The position numbers and the translations under genes were made by a program. Below are positions 23,313-36,975 of a DNA stretch of 64,000 nucleotides, piece by piece (the stretch's first letter is position 1; each line of letters opens with the position of its first letter). The notes under the pieces are model-generated. The model was not told the origin of the DNA. It did no database searches and worked only from the letters and a program-made list of their open reading frames with translations. Source of the stretch: Camillea tinctor (taxonomy: Eukaryota; Ascomycota; Sordariomycetes; Xylariales; Xylariaceae); the NCBI GenBank assembly GCA_022578605.1, contig MU394054.1, forward strand, positions 126,945-190,944. Reading direction: 5' to 3'.

Positions 23313-25166
23313 CTCCATTGGATCCCCAAGCACGTGTCTAAAGATGGCCGAAGTCTCGCTGTCTGAGGATATTGGCCTATTCCTTTGTCAATTTTCACTA
23401 TTGACTTTTCGCTGTGTCTTATACCTTGTCTGCACTTGGTACTGCACAAGGCTTGTCACAACCTGCATCTATGGATGGGCAGCTAGATTCACTCTTTCTA
23501 CTATTGTCATGCATCTATGCAACACACAAGATCACATTACAGTGCAGTGGCTATCTTTTCCTTGTCGATTGTTTTACTCTATGATCCTGCTGTCACAGTT
23601 TGGCAGCTAGCAGAGTTTGTTGTGATCGATCTGTTCTCACGGAACATCTCTCCACATCCACACGTTTGTTACATTGCGAACAACAAGATGAAAGTAGTTG
23701 TATACTACTGACTCCACTACATACGAAATAAAGTTGTAGGGGATAATTTGTCAAGGTGAATTTCATTTCAATTCTGATCGTTTGAGCTTTCTATATTTGC
23801 AAGGAATCGAGGCAAGTATACATCGCTCATATTCACTGATCCTTCGCCACTCATCTCGAATGCATAATACATCTCGAAGAGTGAAGACTCATCTTTTGCA
23901 CCAAACAACACTGTCGGCGAGAACGGACGAAAATGAAAAAGAAAAAGTGAGGGATGGTTATTGATGGCTGGTTAATTAATTGTTTGTTTGGCCTTCGAGA
24001 ATCTAATTTCACCAAAATCTGGTTTTTGCAACAAGCTGGATTCTGTGGATGGATATAAGGTGGTTTGATTGGATCCCCATACCCTTTCTATACCTTCACT
24101 CCTTTTTCTCCTCTACTTTGATTTAGACTCACAGATGGACCTATAGAGTATAAAAGGGAAAAGAGGTTTTACAGGCCGCATTGTTGGACCTTTTACTTCA
24201 CGCTTTTTTATATCCCTTTTTTTCACTGAAGTTTACTTTTTCACTTTTTTTTTCCTATTTTTCTTATTTTTCTTGTCTTGAAAGGAGACAACTACTGTAA
24301 CATGTACAATACTGGACACACAAGCCAAAGAGGCATATGAATAGATGCTGAATTCAGAACCATTACTGAGATATGTTGTATGTAATGTGAACGTGATTTA
24401 TGATAAAAGTTTGTGGTTGATCTAATCGGGCAGGTAGGTATACTCTACAAGTGGCCGAAGTAGATATTTGCTTATAGGATGAGGCGAGGCTTATATTCCC
24501 GAATTGCCAAACCTAGCGAGACTAAAGCTAGGTTATACTACTAGATTTTAGGAAACCTAGATTGTTTATTACATTATGTCGTTGATAAAATTGCATGTTA
24601 TATATAGTTGGAATATTATAAGCTGGACTATGATTATTTACCCCTTAGCTACCTAGAGGTAAAAAAAAAGGAAAATACTACAACAGAGTTAGGTAAGAAG
24701 AAAGGGAGGGAGGCAGGGGGGTACAATGTCATCTTCTATTTTCTATTTAACTCCTAACTTAAAAACAGGTTATAAAAAAAGTATAAGAAAAAAGAACCAC
24801 CCCTTTATCTAATTTATATTCCCTCTCCATGTTTTTAATAACCTCGCAATCTCTCCTCCTTGTCCTCTGGTATATAAAAAACTCATGATACCCCTTTATA
24901 GCACCCCCGTCCGTCCGTTCGTTCGTGCATCATCATCTGTGGCGTGATACTCTATTTTAGTAACTCTTTTTTTCTTGTTCATTAGTGTAATCATCGTGAC
25001 CCCTTTTCCGGGTAGAGGTTCGTTCATCTCGGCTCCGTTGTTGAAGTTGGTATTCCTGGTTTTCTTTTGACCCGCTTATCCAAATAACTTTTCTCTCTTT
25101 ATTTGTATCCTATTCTTTCCTTCTCTCTCTCTCTCTCTCGCGTGTCTATCATATCCAGGGAGCAAT
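23313..25166. other. Intergenic region between convergent genes
   Basis: Holds the 3' ends of the two converging genes. It is AT-rich around 24290-24860 and pyrimidine-rich near 25080-25160, including a (CT)9 run just before the ABC transporter stop codon. No coding signal was seen. Confidence 0.5.
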
Positions 25167-28100
25167 CTATTTCTCCTCACCAAACACGATCCTTCTCAGC
25201 GCGTCCCTCTCCCCGCTCTGCTCGCACATCGCCCTGAACATGCCCGCTTCCTCGCCCTTCGCCCACAGCTCCCGCGGCGTGCCGTACTCGGCGGCCCGGC
25301 CCTCGCTGAGCACGAGGATGCGGTCGAAGTCGGCGATGGTGCTGAGCCGGTGGGCGATGACGATCAGCGTTGTGCCGCCGTTGCCGCCGCCGCCGCCGAA
25401 CTCCTCGCGGATGCTGCGCTGGATCAGCGCGTCGGTCGCCATGTCCACGGCGGAGGTGGCCTCGTCGAGGACCATGACCTTGGGGCGCGAGACGATGGCG
25501 CGCGCGAGGCAGAGCAGCTGCCGCTGCCCCTGGGAGAGGTTCAGCCCGCCCTCCGAGACGGGCGACGCCAGGCTGCGGAAGATGTTGGTGTTCTTGGATC
25601 GGGTGGGGGTCGAAGCGCCCGAGTTCGCGCCGCTGTCCTCGTCAGAGGAAGGGATCAGGTGCACACGGCGCAGGGAGTCGAATAGCTCGTCGTCAGTGTG
25701 GTCGTCGAAGGGGTCGAGGTTGGAGCGCACGGTGCCGCTGAAGAGCACGGGATCCTGGGGGATAATGGCGAGCCGGCTGCGCAGGTCGTGCAGCCGCAGG
25801 CTGGCGATGTCGAGCCCATCGATGCGGATGGATCCCGAGCGCGCCTCCAGGAAGCGGAACAGCGCGAGCGTGAGGGACGACTTGCCGGCACCGGTGCGGC
25901 CTACGACACCGACGCGCTCGCCACGCTCGATGGTGAAGTTGAGGCCCTTCAGCACGGGGGGCAGGTCTTCGGCGTAGCTCACGACGAGGTCATCGACCTC
26001 GACGCGGCCCTCGGCGGGCCAGGCGGCCGGGGGGCGCACGCCGCCTAGGTTCTCCGTCGGCAGCTCCGTGTACTCGACGATGCGCTCGGCGGCGTTCATC
26101 TCGAGCTCGATGTTGGCGTAGTGCCGGATCGTCCACATGACGTAGCCTGAGAACTCGAGTGCGAACGCGAGGGCGAAGCCCGCGAGCGCCGAGTCCATGT
26201 CGGGCGTCAGCAGGATCAGCACGGCGACGAAGGCGGCGAAGAAACTGCCGACGACGGCCATGCGCCAACCCATCCAGCGGTTGAACAGCCAGAGGTGCCA
26301 CGTCGCGACTGTCCAGTCATCAAGCCGCCGGTACATGCGCTCGATGTAGACGCGGCTCTTGTCGAAGGAGCGGATAGTCAGGACGCCGGTGAGGGCCGAG
26401 CCGAACTGCTCGAACACGGGAGACTTGGTGGTGGACTCGAGGCGCTTGACGGGCCGTGCGCCGTGGAGGTACCGGAGCGCGTATAGCACACAGATGGCGA
26501 GCAGTATGGCAGCGAGGAGGATGATGATCGGGGAAACGAAGAGGCCGGCGACGACGACACCCAGGAGGTTGAGGAACGCGCTCGCGCCGAAGGCCAGAGA
26601 GTAGGCCATGTGCGTGTCGACCGAGTGGAAGTCGGAGGTGAAGCGGTTCAGAATGCGGCCTACTGGGACCGTGTCCAGCCACCTAAGCGGAGCCCTCAGC
26701 ACGACGAAGTTGAGTTTGGCGAATAGCTGCCGGGATGCGCGGATGGAGCCGTGGAAGACGTAGTACCACCGCGACGTGGAGAGCAGCGAGGTGAAGACTG
26801 CAAGGAAAACGTAGATGCTGAGGTAGAACTCGAGGCTGAACTTCGGCTCGATCACGGGTCGCATCATAGTGTGCATAGTCGACTGTTGCAGCGCGAGTTG
26901 GTACTTGTACGCCTGTGCTTCTGCTTGTATCCGCATACTCGTGCTCCCTTCCTCGTACGAGCCCGTCCAGATTTTGAGCCACCAAGACCGGCCGACGGTG
27001 AGAGCCTGCACAACGAGGAATAGGACTAAAGCACCGATCCAAAAGAGCCAGGAACCGCTGTAGCTGAGGTATGCTGCGTAGACCTTCTTCTTGATAGCAC
27101 CCTCTTCTCTCGCCTCCTCTTCAACGAACTTGCGTGCTTGGTGTGTCTTGGACAGGGCTCGGGTAAGAGGCTCGCCATTCCCCTCGCCATCGATCTGTGA
27201 TGTTTCTTCCGAGTTGACAGCTGTCGCGTCTTCATCCACCCTGTATTCTTGCTCGCCCTGCTCGTGGCTCTTAATCTGGGCCAGGGTACCTGCTTCTTCC
27301 AGTTCCGAAACCAGGCCGGCATTAAGAACACGGCCATCGCCCAGCTCTACGAGGTACTTCGTCTTCGGCTCGCATAGACCAACATGGTGAGTGACCAGGA
27401 TCCGGGTCCTTCCAGTGCAGAGCTCGCCGTTTAGACACTTTTCAAAGATATGCCTGCCGACGTGGGCGTCAACAGCGCTGAAGATATCGTCGAGTACAAG
27501 GACACCAGCGCGAGAATATATGGCTCGCGCAAGACTACGATACCCAGTTAGTAATCCATGAGAGTAAGACCCAATGTTATGTAAAAGTATTCCAGGGGTA
27601 CAAGCCCCGCTACAAACTGTTATATGAATCAATAAAAATGAAAGATCAAGGGACTCACGTAATTCTCCATTTCTGGCCACCACTGAGATTGATACCATTA
27701 GCGCCGATTTCCGTCTCCTCGCCGTCGGTGAACATTTCCATATCCTTGACCAAGGCGCAGACCTCGACCGTCTTCTTATACCGGTACTCATCATATGGCA
27801 GTCCGAACAGAATGTTCTCTTTGACGGTTGCGTTCTCGATCCACGGTATTTGGGCCACGAAGGCAATGGCGCCGGGAATGATCCAGTTGGTCTTGTTCGC
27901 TTTGGCATCGTGACGCTCGTGTAGCGGAGGGGCGCGAGGGACAGCGATAGAGCCCGAGAGGATGTCGACTTCGCCCAGAACAGCAGCGAGGATGAGACTC
28001 TTGCCGCTTCCGGTCTTACCGGATATGACTGACAGTTCGCCCTTGGGGAAAGTGAGATTGATGTCGCGCAGGACGAAGCGGTCCGGGTCTTCGGCACCCT

Positions 28101-30087
28101 GGTCGGGGTCGGCATCAGATGGCCAAGCAATCGACGCATTATCAAACGAAACTTCTTCTGCTTCCTTAGTTATCCTCGAGATTTCAGGTCCCCGTAGGTA
28201 AGCATCAATGCGTTTCACCGAGACCCATGCGTCGAGCAGATCTGTTGTCAACTCAGGAACAACCGACAAAGTGACCTCGAGCGCCTTGAAGACGCCCAAA
28301 CTCACAAATGCGACAGAAGGCGACAGCACCCCGTTGATTGCCGCATAGACAGCCAAGGAGACAGCAGCTAACATGACTGGACTTGTGATCCAGCACCCGA
28401 TAAGAATGACATCGTTTATGAAGGCGTCCCACACACACTGCAGCTCTCTTTCACGGACTTCTGTGATCTTCTTCTCCCACTGCGGCTCAAGAGCCGAGAA
28501 CTTGATCTGCCGGATACCTTGGAGCGCTTCGGATACCACTTCCATCTTCTCATCACGAACTTTCATCAGGCGATCTTGGGCATCGGAGTAGCGCTTCGAG
28601 AAATAGATATTCAGGGGCATGACGCCGAGCATAGTCGAGAAACCGGCAAGAAGCGCTTTCCATCCTAAGAGATCCAGCAGGAAGGCAAGGGACACGACGA
28701 GCTTGAAGACACTACCGGGGAAGTAGTTGTTGAATGCGGCAAAGTCCGATACACGTTTCGCATCAACACCGATTAGATTAACAGTGCTCTGCTTGCTCTT
28801 CTTGATCTGCTCGGTCTCGTCTTCGGGCGCCTCCTCCTGCTCAACCTCGGGTCTATCGATGTTAGAAGCCTCCCCAACGGGTCCAGCTAGGGTTAAGTCG
28901 GTCGCCCCGGAGCCCGTTGACGTTTTCTTGCCCGCTTCCTTGACATCTTTGCGTCTCATCGACTTCTGGAAGATGAGTGCCGACAGCTGCGCACGGATGG
29001 GGATTGTCAGTTCGGCCCAGGACATCCAGAACACATGCGACTCGACCCACGATTGAGCAATCACAGAGACGGCGATCCAGATGACCCAGACCCATGCGTC
29101 GTAGCCAAGACGCTCGTGGCCTTGGCGCTGTTCGAGAAGCTTCAGCAGCTGCAGCACAACCCACTGAGGGGCGAAATTTAGAAAAGCCGACAACAGAGTC
29201 AGGAACCATTGCATGACGAAAGTCCATTTGTGGGCGGAGATAATGGACACCCAGAGCGGCCCGGCGAACTTCCGGCTCTCCCAATCAGCCGTGGCCTCCT
29301 TAGAGCGGGTGAAATGGTCCGGCCTTGGCAGGTCGACAAGATCGAGGTTGTTCTTCTTCGCAGCTACGGACAGCACATTAGCGGGCCAGCTCCAGTTGAG
29401 GCGACTCCAGGCAGACCTGGTGTATAGTCTGTCAACAAGCTGGCCATCGTGGAAAACATCCGGACGCCGGGGGAGCGACAGGCCGGCGAAGCCCAGGCAA
29501 ACAATGGTCAGGATCTCAACCGCCCGGATAGCAAACACGACAGGGTCATGCTTCAGAAGACGGGCGGCGATCTGGTGGTCCTGCAGGGCCAGGATGGCGG
29601 CGAGGATCACGCAGGCAAGCGTGGAGTAGATGCCCAGGCCATAAGCGGCGACAGAATTACGGCTGGCCGCAATGCAGGCGGCCTGTAAAGTCAAGAGTGC
29701 CTGTCAAAAACCATGTAAGCCTATTGGTTCATGTGCATCACGGCGGTGTAACGATGTCCTTACCCAGGCCGGAACCACCAACCAGTTCTCGAGGAACAGG
29801 CCGTCGCGCCCCTGACTACCGGGACTCAGAGTCCCGAGAACTGCGAGGGTGACGGATATGCAGAGTCCAATCACGGAGCAAACGACGATGAGGGTCTTGG
29901 GGAGTTTGGTACTAAAGGCCTTGACGGCCTCTGGCGTGCTTTTGCCATCCACATCTTCGTAACCTTCCACCCTGGCGGACCGGCTACGTAACTGCGAAAC
30001 AAGATGGGCGATGGACGGGCCGGTCAAGGTAGCGATTACACCCAAGCCAATAGCAGATGTCACGAACGTTGCCGTCTCACCCGCCAT
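25167..30087 (-). CDS. ABCC-family (MRP/YBT1-like) full ABC transporter, three exons
   Basis: Inferred minus-strand exons are 30087-29764, 29700-27659 and 27534-25167 (introns of 63 and 124 bp, both GT-AG), giving 1577 aa. The order is an N-terminal TMD0-like set of hydrophobic helices, TMD1, NBD1, TMD2, NBD2. NBD1 has Walker A GKTGSGKS (near residue 670) and signature LSGGQ; splicing rebuilds GGQKWRITLARAIYSR and the degenerate Walker B LVLDDIFSAVD, where Asp replaces the catalytic Glu, as is usual in ABCC proteins. NBD2 has Walker A GRTGAGKSS (~1335), a variant signature LSQGQ, Walker B MVLDEATS and H-loop AHRLST. These proteins export conjugates, drugs or bile-acid-like anions across plasma or vacuolar membranes; the substrate here cannot be read from sequence. 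The last two thirds are markedly GC-rich. A purine-rich stretch on the plus strand upstream (30300-30640) corresponds to a pyrimidine-rich leader on the coding strand. Confidence 0.93.
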
Positions 30088-33000
30088 TTTGGGCGATGAG
30101 TTTAGTCGACGACGACTATCCCAAATACAAGAAAAAAAGACCCCTTTTCTCAGGCAATTGATTCTTTTTCCTCTTCTATTTTCTTCTTTTCTGAAGTCCT
30201 AGATAGTTATAACACCTAACCTAGTGTAGATGTTATTCTCTGCGCCTTTGCGAAGCAGATCGCAAACTCGGTTGAAGAGGGATCCCTTCCCCAACCCCAG
30301 CTAATATGATCGGCGATAGGAAAAGAAGGAGAAAAAAGAAAGGGGGCTGAAGTTGTCGAATGTGGAAATTCGCAACACTTTTCCAAACCCCAGGGATCAA
30401 GAGTGGAGAAAGAGATGGGCGTAGAAACAAACAAGGAACGAATTGTTCTATTCGTTAGTGGTTGGGTCGTTGTAGGTTGGTATATTCGGATGAGAATCGG
30501 ATTGACGGATAGACAAACGAAATCAAACCAACAAAACCAAACGAATAAGATAGACGAGTAATTGAAGAGAGTTTAAAGGAGAAAATAAAACTAAAAATAG
30601 AAAAAGAAAGAAAAGAAAAATCACTTTAGACAAGAAAGTGTAGCGTTGATGATAGGATCCAGAAAATTGTACGCGTGGACGTTAACGTATCTCTTTTTTC
30701 TGCTTCTTCTCTTATTCTTGTTCCTATTACTCTCTCTGATCGTGATTGTGGTAGTGGTTGTGTATGTGTTATCTCTCTTTCTTTCTCTGTCTGTTTATAA
30801 ATAAGTTGTTCGTGCTCGTGTTTTGGTTCTGTCTTTGCGCGTCTTAGTCTTCTCCTGTCTCTCTCACTTTTCTTTCTTAATGATACCGGTTATAAGTGGC
30901 TTGCTGAGTCGCCGGTTGACTCATGGCAACTTCCTGGAGGCAACTTTTTTTCTCAATGCTTGATAATACGGTAAAACATAGGGCTGGTAGCAGTAGGATT
31001 TTCTCAGAAGCTACACTATGACCTAGCTAGTAGGTAGCAAGCCCATCCGATTCGTCGGGTTCTAGTGTTGCGAGGTAGGGATCCCGTGTTAGTGTAGAGT
31101 AAGTATATGTGTGGACATAGCTATTGCTTGTCCACTATATATGTACTGTGTAGTACGAACAACCTCTCTTGTTAGGTGCTTTTTATAGTGGGTTAGGGGT
31201 TCACATGTATGTAAAAAGGGTTTGGGTTAGGTCCCGGGAGGGAATGTTGAACTACGTAGGTTATGTATCCGGTTTGGTTAAATCACATCCGCAACTAACG
31301 GATTTAATGGCCTGCGGAAACCCGCAAAGGACTCGAGTGTCTAAATACATAATGAGAATATTAATGGTAATATGTAATGACCTGACAAGTAATTAATAGG
31401 TGCATTGGTGGAGATGATGAATGACAGAGAAGAGAAGGGAAAAAATCGGTGTGCAACCGGCAATCGATCATGTAAGTAAGTATTGTTACAGAGACTATTA
31501 TTATGATGGGGGGCTAAGTAGAGAGAGAGAAAGAAGAAAAGATGGAGAGAAGTTGGAAGGGGGTTAGACTTAGGTAGGTTAGGTAACTGATAATGTCGAA
31601 TAATAACGAGGTTGGCATCCTTTTTTTTTTCTCTCCCCCTTCTCTCCTTTTGCCTTTCTTGACTAAGATGGTGTGGGCAAGAACCACTGATAAGTAGAAA
31701 AAAAGTACCTATCTAGGAAAACTAGTGGAATGGTGAAGCGGATGCATTAGCGGCAGTAGTAGTCAAACAGAAAAGTCGGCGTCCAGGATCAGGAAGGAAG
31801 GTCAATGCTCTTGCTGTAGGGCGCGTTAGCTTTTGCAAGTTACACCATGTGGTGGTAACTTCGTACTTTTTTGTGTGATAACGATGTTACCTACATTAGC
31901 TAAAAGTATAAACTTGTATTCCTTTTTCGGTCTAAATCTACTCTTGAGGATACTATGAAGGTATGTTTGTGTTTCACCATGAGTCCCAGGAAGGAGAAAA
32001 TATAATGAATAAATAAAATTAAAATACGGAATATAACAAAGAAATGAGTCCCACGGTGAGTCGATCAAATGTAGTGTAAGTGTGCGTGTAGGCCCATCTT
32101 CGAGTTACCTAAAGCTTTACGAAACTTATGTATAGCATCATATGCCTTGTCTGCCAAACCAATGAGCATGGAACCAGAAACATGACTTAGTCAGTCCTCC
32201 TCTCTTCCTTCTTGAGGTCTGTTTTCTGCCTACTCCTTGTCCTCACTTAAACCCACCCTTCCTCTCCCCCTCTGTGTCAACTATACATCAAACATCTAAT
32301 ATTAAAATACCCCGCCATAGATCTTTCGGTCGCCATCAGCACTACTGCGCTGTATATCATCAGTTGACAGCTACCCAACTTGGTTGCTGACGCGAGAAGG
32401 AGGGGCTAAATCGCCTACTAGGGGACATTTTGGTCGTATCTCACATCTCGGGATGCCGACGGGATCATTTCATGATTCATAACGAGTTGTGCATCGACCA
32501 GTTATCAGCTTATCTTCGTCAGTAATAATGTAATAGAGATCATCCACTGTACAGCGAGATCAACCGGTATTCTTTTGTACTCCGTTCTCGATGCGGGGTA
32601 AGAGTATGGAATAGAATGAATGAAGCCGGTCGAGTCCGTGTGTGTGGCAGAGAGCTATGTGACTAGATACGGCAAAGTAAGCACGAGCTGCTACTACGGG
32701 CCGTACCTCATATTTTCGTACACTCTCTTTCTTCCTCCCCCTTTTTTTCTCTCTCTTCGGTAAGGAGAGAGGAAAGGTAGGATGTGGGTGAATAAGAAGA
32801 TGACCTGGGTGATAAAGTCTATATGCAATATAAGATATCTACATGACCATATTCTGTGGTTCATCATTTCACAGACTAGAAACGACCTCACACTGATGGG
32901 CATGTTTCAAGTGACGAATAAGTGTTAGCTGTCAATACATGTACGGAGTATATCCAGCAGTCAAACCGGCCAATACCTAGCCCGGCATGACGAGACGTGC

Positions 33001-36000
33001 GGCAATAACCCTGCTATTACACATGGTATAGTGACATTTATTACCTACAAGCAGGTCGAACATGTGAGAGGGTTAGAAGGTCGGACTTATCCATCACACC
33101 GCTTTTACCGTTGAATGGGTCGATTAAGGGACATATATGGAGTTGAGTTGGGTCAAAGACTTATTCTACATAAATGGATGTGGTGGTTGGATGGCGCGTT
33201 TCGCCCGTCAGATAATCTCGCAGGTTCGCGATGTCTCGGGTGGGCTTCAAAACCACATGTCTATATAATAGCCCCGCCGCAAAGAGGTAGCCTCTTCCGC
33301 GTATGTGCTACCTACGGACGGATATGCAATGGTATGGTAAGCTAAGATGGTGTGCAGACGGCAGAGCCAGAGATGCATCCGACCTTCCTATAATGCAGCA
33401 CTTAACCTCTCCATATCAGCGAGCATACTTCCTTGTCCTAGCTCGGTAGCCTCTTTTCTTTGTCCTTTTCCCCCTTCTCAGGTATTACGTGGGCGCTTTG
33501 GCCACTAGTCATAAATCTCACCGACCTCATGCTAGCGAAGTCATACATACTAGTTACTTAAATATCTGACCTCCAGTCGCCGCCGGAGGTAATTATAATG
33601 TAGGAATCATTCTCGTGAGCAAACCCCGAGGGCCTTGACCGCGACTTCACCTTGTAGCGCCGCTTATTTATAACATCACCAGTGGCCTGTTTTATACACT
33701 AAGCGGACATTTCGACTCACGAGAGATTTAAAGCGCCCATGAGAGTTGATGACCGTTGGCTTCTCCAGATAACGAACGGCCTGTTTCCACTCCGCAAGTC
33801 GCCCCCGAAGCCTTACCACAACTTGCGAGTTCTTAGTAAGGGCTCTCTGGGGATAGAGCTTGAGGCATTTCAAGAATGACTACGCCGTATTCTTGCAGCT
33901 TCCGGGTACAGCGCACACGCTCTGTGCTCAGCTTGCTTTATTGCAAGCCTCTGAGCCCGATATCACATCCCATCACAACCTAGACTAGTCTCTGTTCAGC
34001 ATATTGGGTTGAGAGGATTCTCGATCCTAAAGGGCCAACCCAAAAAGGAGAAGAAGAACGCATTCGCACTACCATGGCTGGCTGTGCGACGACGGCTTCG
34101 TCAATTTCTAGCGTATCCGCCTGAGAAAGGATATAGCCTCGTTATTGATAGAGATGCTTGCTCCTCGCAACTATATCAGTGCGATGATTCGATAGCGGTC
34201 GATCATTTTTTTCAGCACTATAAAAAAGAAACGACTGACATATCATGATTGCTTAGGTGGTTGACGGAGACCGAGACATTGGCTTCGGATGACAAGGTCG
34301 TGGCGAGTATGGCTGGACATTGCCGAGCTGAGTGACACGATCAAATAGCGGCGGCGCTGCTCGCTATGGGTGCAGATCGCATAAAAAGCGTTGTTGAAAA
34401 GGCAAGGCGGCTAAATAGAGTTTAAATGGAGTCAACTCAGATGACATTGGAAGTTGGAATACTTACATTTGAATTCAGGTCAGCAGGGGCCAAGATTCCC
34501 CATCTATAGTATCATGCGTAAGTATGTACGGAGTAATAGCTGGACTATTTAGGTAGGTTGGGAATATTCTGTATCCTGTATCCTGTATCTCGATCCTGAT
34601 CCCTTTACTGTGTATTCGATCACCTCCTTTTTTACTAATTTCATGTTATTTGATATGATCTTAGTATATTATATATTTCTAATATTCAATAGTAGTAGTG
34701 TAGTGAGAAGAAAAGCGGCAGTGATCTGATTTATGTTCAGGGTTTACTCTCTGCATTGGCCCTAGTAGGGTCAGAAACAGCTTTGCAGTGCACGAGACTA
34801 GCAAAGGCTATTGTGTCTGGTAGGAATGGATAAGACACTACAGACTTGTGAGGCTGCATAATATTCAATGGCTAGCTAATTTAAAGTAAGCCAATAAGTT
34901 GGTTGGAAGTTGATCTGACTATTTTAAATATAGTAATCTTTAACCATGTTTCTTGAGCCCTTTTGTCTTCTCACATGGTTCAGGTGCAATACGATACTCA
35001 CTAACACTATAGGTAAATGTGTTATAGGCTATAGGCTATTGGGTGGGCGAAGGGGGTTTTGCATGTAATGTAATGTATGTACTAAGTCAAGTGCTTTGGG
35101 CCAGCGGGGTGAAGTCTCAGAAATCCACGATGAACCTACCTTGTAGAGAAGGATCGCCGTGACCGTGTGGATATAAGTGGTTGATCAGACTCCAGCTTAA
35201 CTTTAACCTGCATTGAGACTGCATACCTGAGTACGTATGCAGCCCGTTACATAGCAGTGTATGTCAGGTATGGGGGGAGTACCTGAGGGGAGTACCTGAG
35301 GTAACTGAGTCCAGGTGGCTACTAGTAGGCTAGGCAAGGAGACAAGAGACCTAGTTGCAGGTATTGTATGCAAATAGGTAGGAACGAGGCACCGGAGACG
35401 GCAGGCTCTTGCAGATGTAGTGACTCTAGACGTTTGAGCTTTACTAGTGTAGCACTTACTTGCTGCTCACTACCAGGCAGCCCCGGGTGAAGCGAAGCTG
35501 ACTAAAATGGAATCGGAGGTGGGAAGGCGGGATAGGGATACGCATAAGATTCGCCCTAAAACAAAGAACGGGAGATGATTGGTCAGACGCGCCAAAACGC
35601 GACCCCCCAGTCTTGGCTGTGCAGAAAGGTAAGTCAGGTATCTCACCAAAGAAATTGGTGAGAGATAGGTTCAATAGTGAGGGCCAAATTTTGCCAGGGA
35701 CAGGGGAACAAGACGGTTGTATTGTACAATACAATACAGACCTACTTACTATCACTATCACTCACTGTTATGGTTTTTTTCTCTCTCTTCTTGTGACATA
35801 AACGTAACGAGCACAAGCACACACGCATTGACAGCACCCACTAATACAAGCATTGACAGTTTGAAGAACTTGGCTGGCTTTAAACTCGCAAAGAAAGAGA
35901 GGAGAAGAATTAAAAAAAAAATTGATGTTTCCAATTTATTTTTCCATCAAACACCAACAACACCAACATCAATATTTGAAATATATATCTACACAGTACC

Positions 36001-36975
36001 CTTTGTTTGTTTGTAACGATAATTTAATATTTCTAGGTACTTTACCTGCTAGGTTAGTACGTATCAATTATACTCCTATCACATCCGATGTCCATCGACT
36101 CATCCACCTTTTAAAGTACCTTCCTAAGGTTTTGACTCTGGTCTAAAACCTCAACGTAGCACTACATGGTACTACACCACCACCGCTGCTGAGTACGTAT
36201 ATTATCTACCTACACAGCCTAGATAGGTACTTTGATTTCCCCACGTTATCTCAGCCTACCTTGTATAGATTGTACCTGGCCTTACCTAACCTATCTTACT
36301 AGGTTAGGGCTATCTATCCATCCGTTCCTCCCTTCCATCCATCCATCTTAATCCAATTCAATCCAATCGAATCCATCCATCCATCCACCTCACTTAGACA
36401 CGCCCCTCGATCCGGTCCAATTACAGACGCCTCTTCTCTTTTTTTTCTTTTCTTCTTTACCATAATCATAAACCAGAAAGCTAAAGTGCCTACATACACC
36501 GATACTCATTCACTGTTCACTGTTCACAACCACTACAACCAACGGACCTTAAGCTACAATACAACTTAAGCCCGCATCACCAGCCGGTGTTGTCCTTTTT
36601 TTTTTGCCTTCAATTCGGATACACGCATACACCTACGCATTGGCACATCTCTTTTCCTCTCTATCTGTCTCTGCCTTGGTCATCTTACATTAACGCGAGC
36701 CTTGCCTCACCTTGTCCCACTTCCACTCCTTCTCCTCCTCCCCATATAACCACTTCGGCCGACTGGCTGCATCACCTGAATATCTTGGCAACCTCTAACA
36801 CCTTCTCCCTTATCTACTCGTCTCAGACAAACGTCCTAGCACACGCATACAGCCATAGGTTCAGACACAGGCACATATCTACATCGCATATATTCTTTCT
36901 TTCTTCCCTCCTGCCCATCTGGTCCGCCCACCTTCCCATGTCTCCCACGATCTCTCGTACTATTCCACCGTCACC
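30088..36975. other. 6.9 kb divergent intergenic region
   Basis: Lies between the ABC transporter and cac2, which are transcribed away from each other. It includes the ABC leader (30088-30900), AT-rich parts around 34500-35050, and the long pyrimidine-rich cac2 leader from about 36240. Two short frames at 33676-33873 (-) and 34009-34248 (+) look slightly protein-like but match no family I know. No tRNA or other RNA gene was recognised. Confidence 0.5.
36313..36389. repeat. ATCC/CCAT tetranucleotide repeat
   Basis: Runs of CCATCCATCC and AATCCAATC units within the leader region of cac2; imperfect, with TCC spacing maintained. Confidence 0.7.

Noticed and set aside
26295..26682. Open frames opposite the ABC transporter
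   Set aside because: They arise from GC-rich codons of the transporter on the other strand; composition is Arg/Ala/Gly/Pro-rich and no family is matched.
35030..35110. Possible 5S rRNA or tRNA fragment
   Set aside because: GGGTGGGCGAAG resembles part of a 5S arm by chance; no matching flanking boxes. No A/B-box pair was found anywhere in the window.
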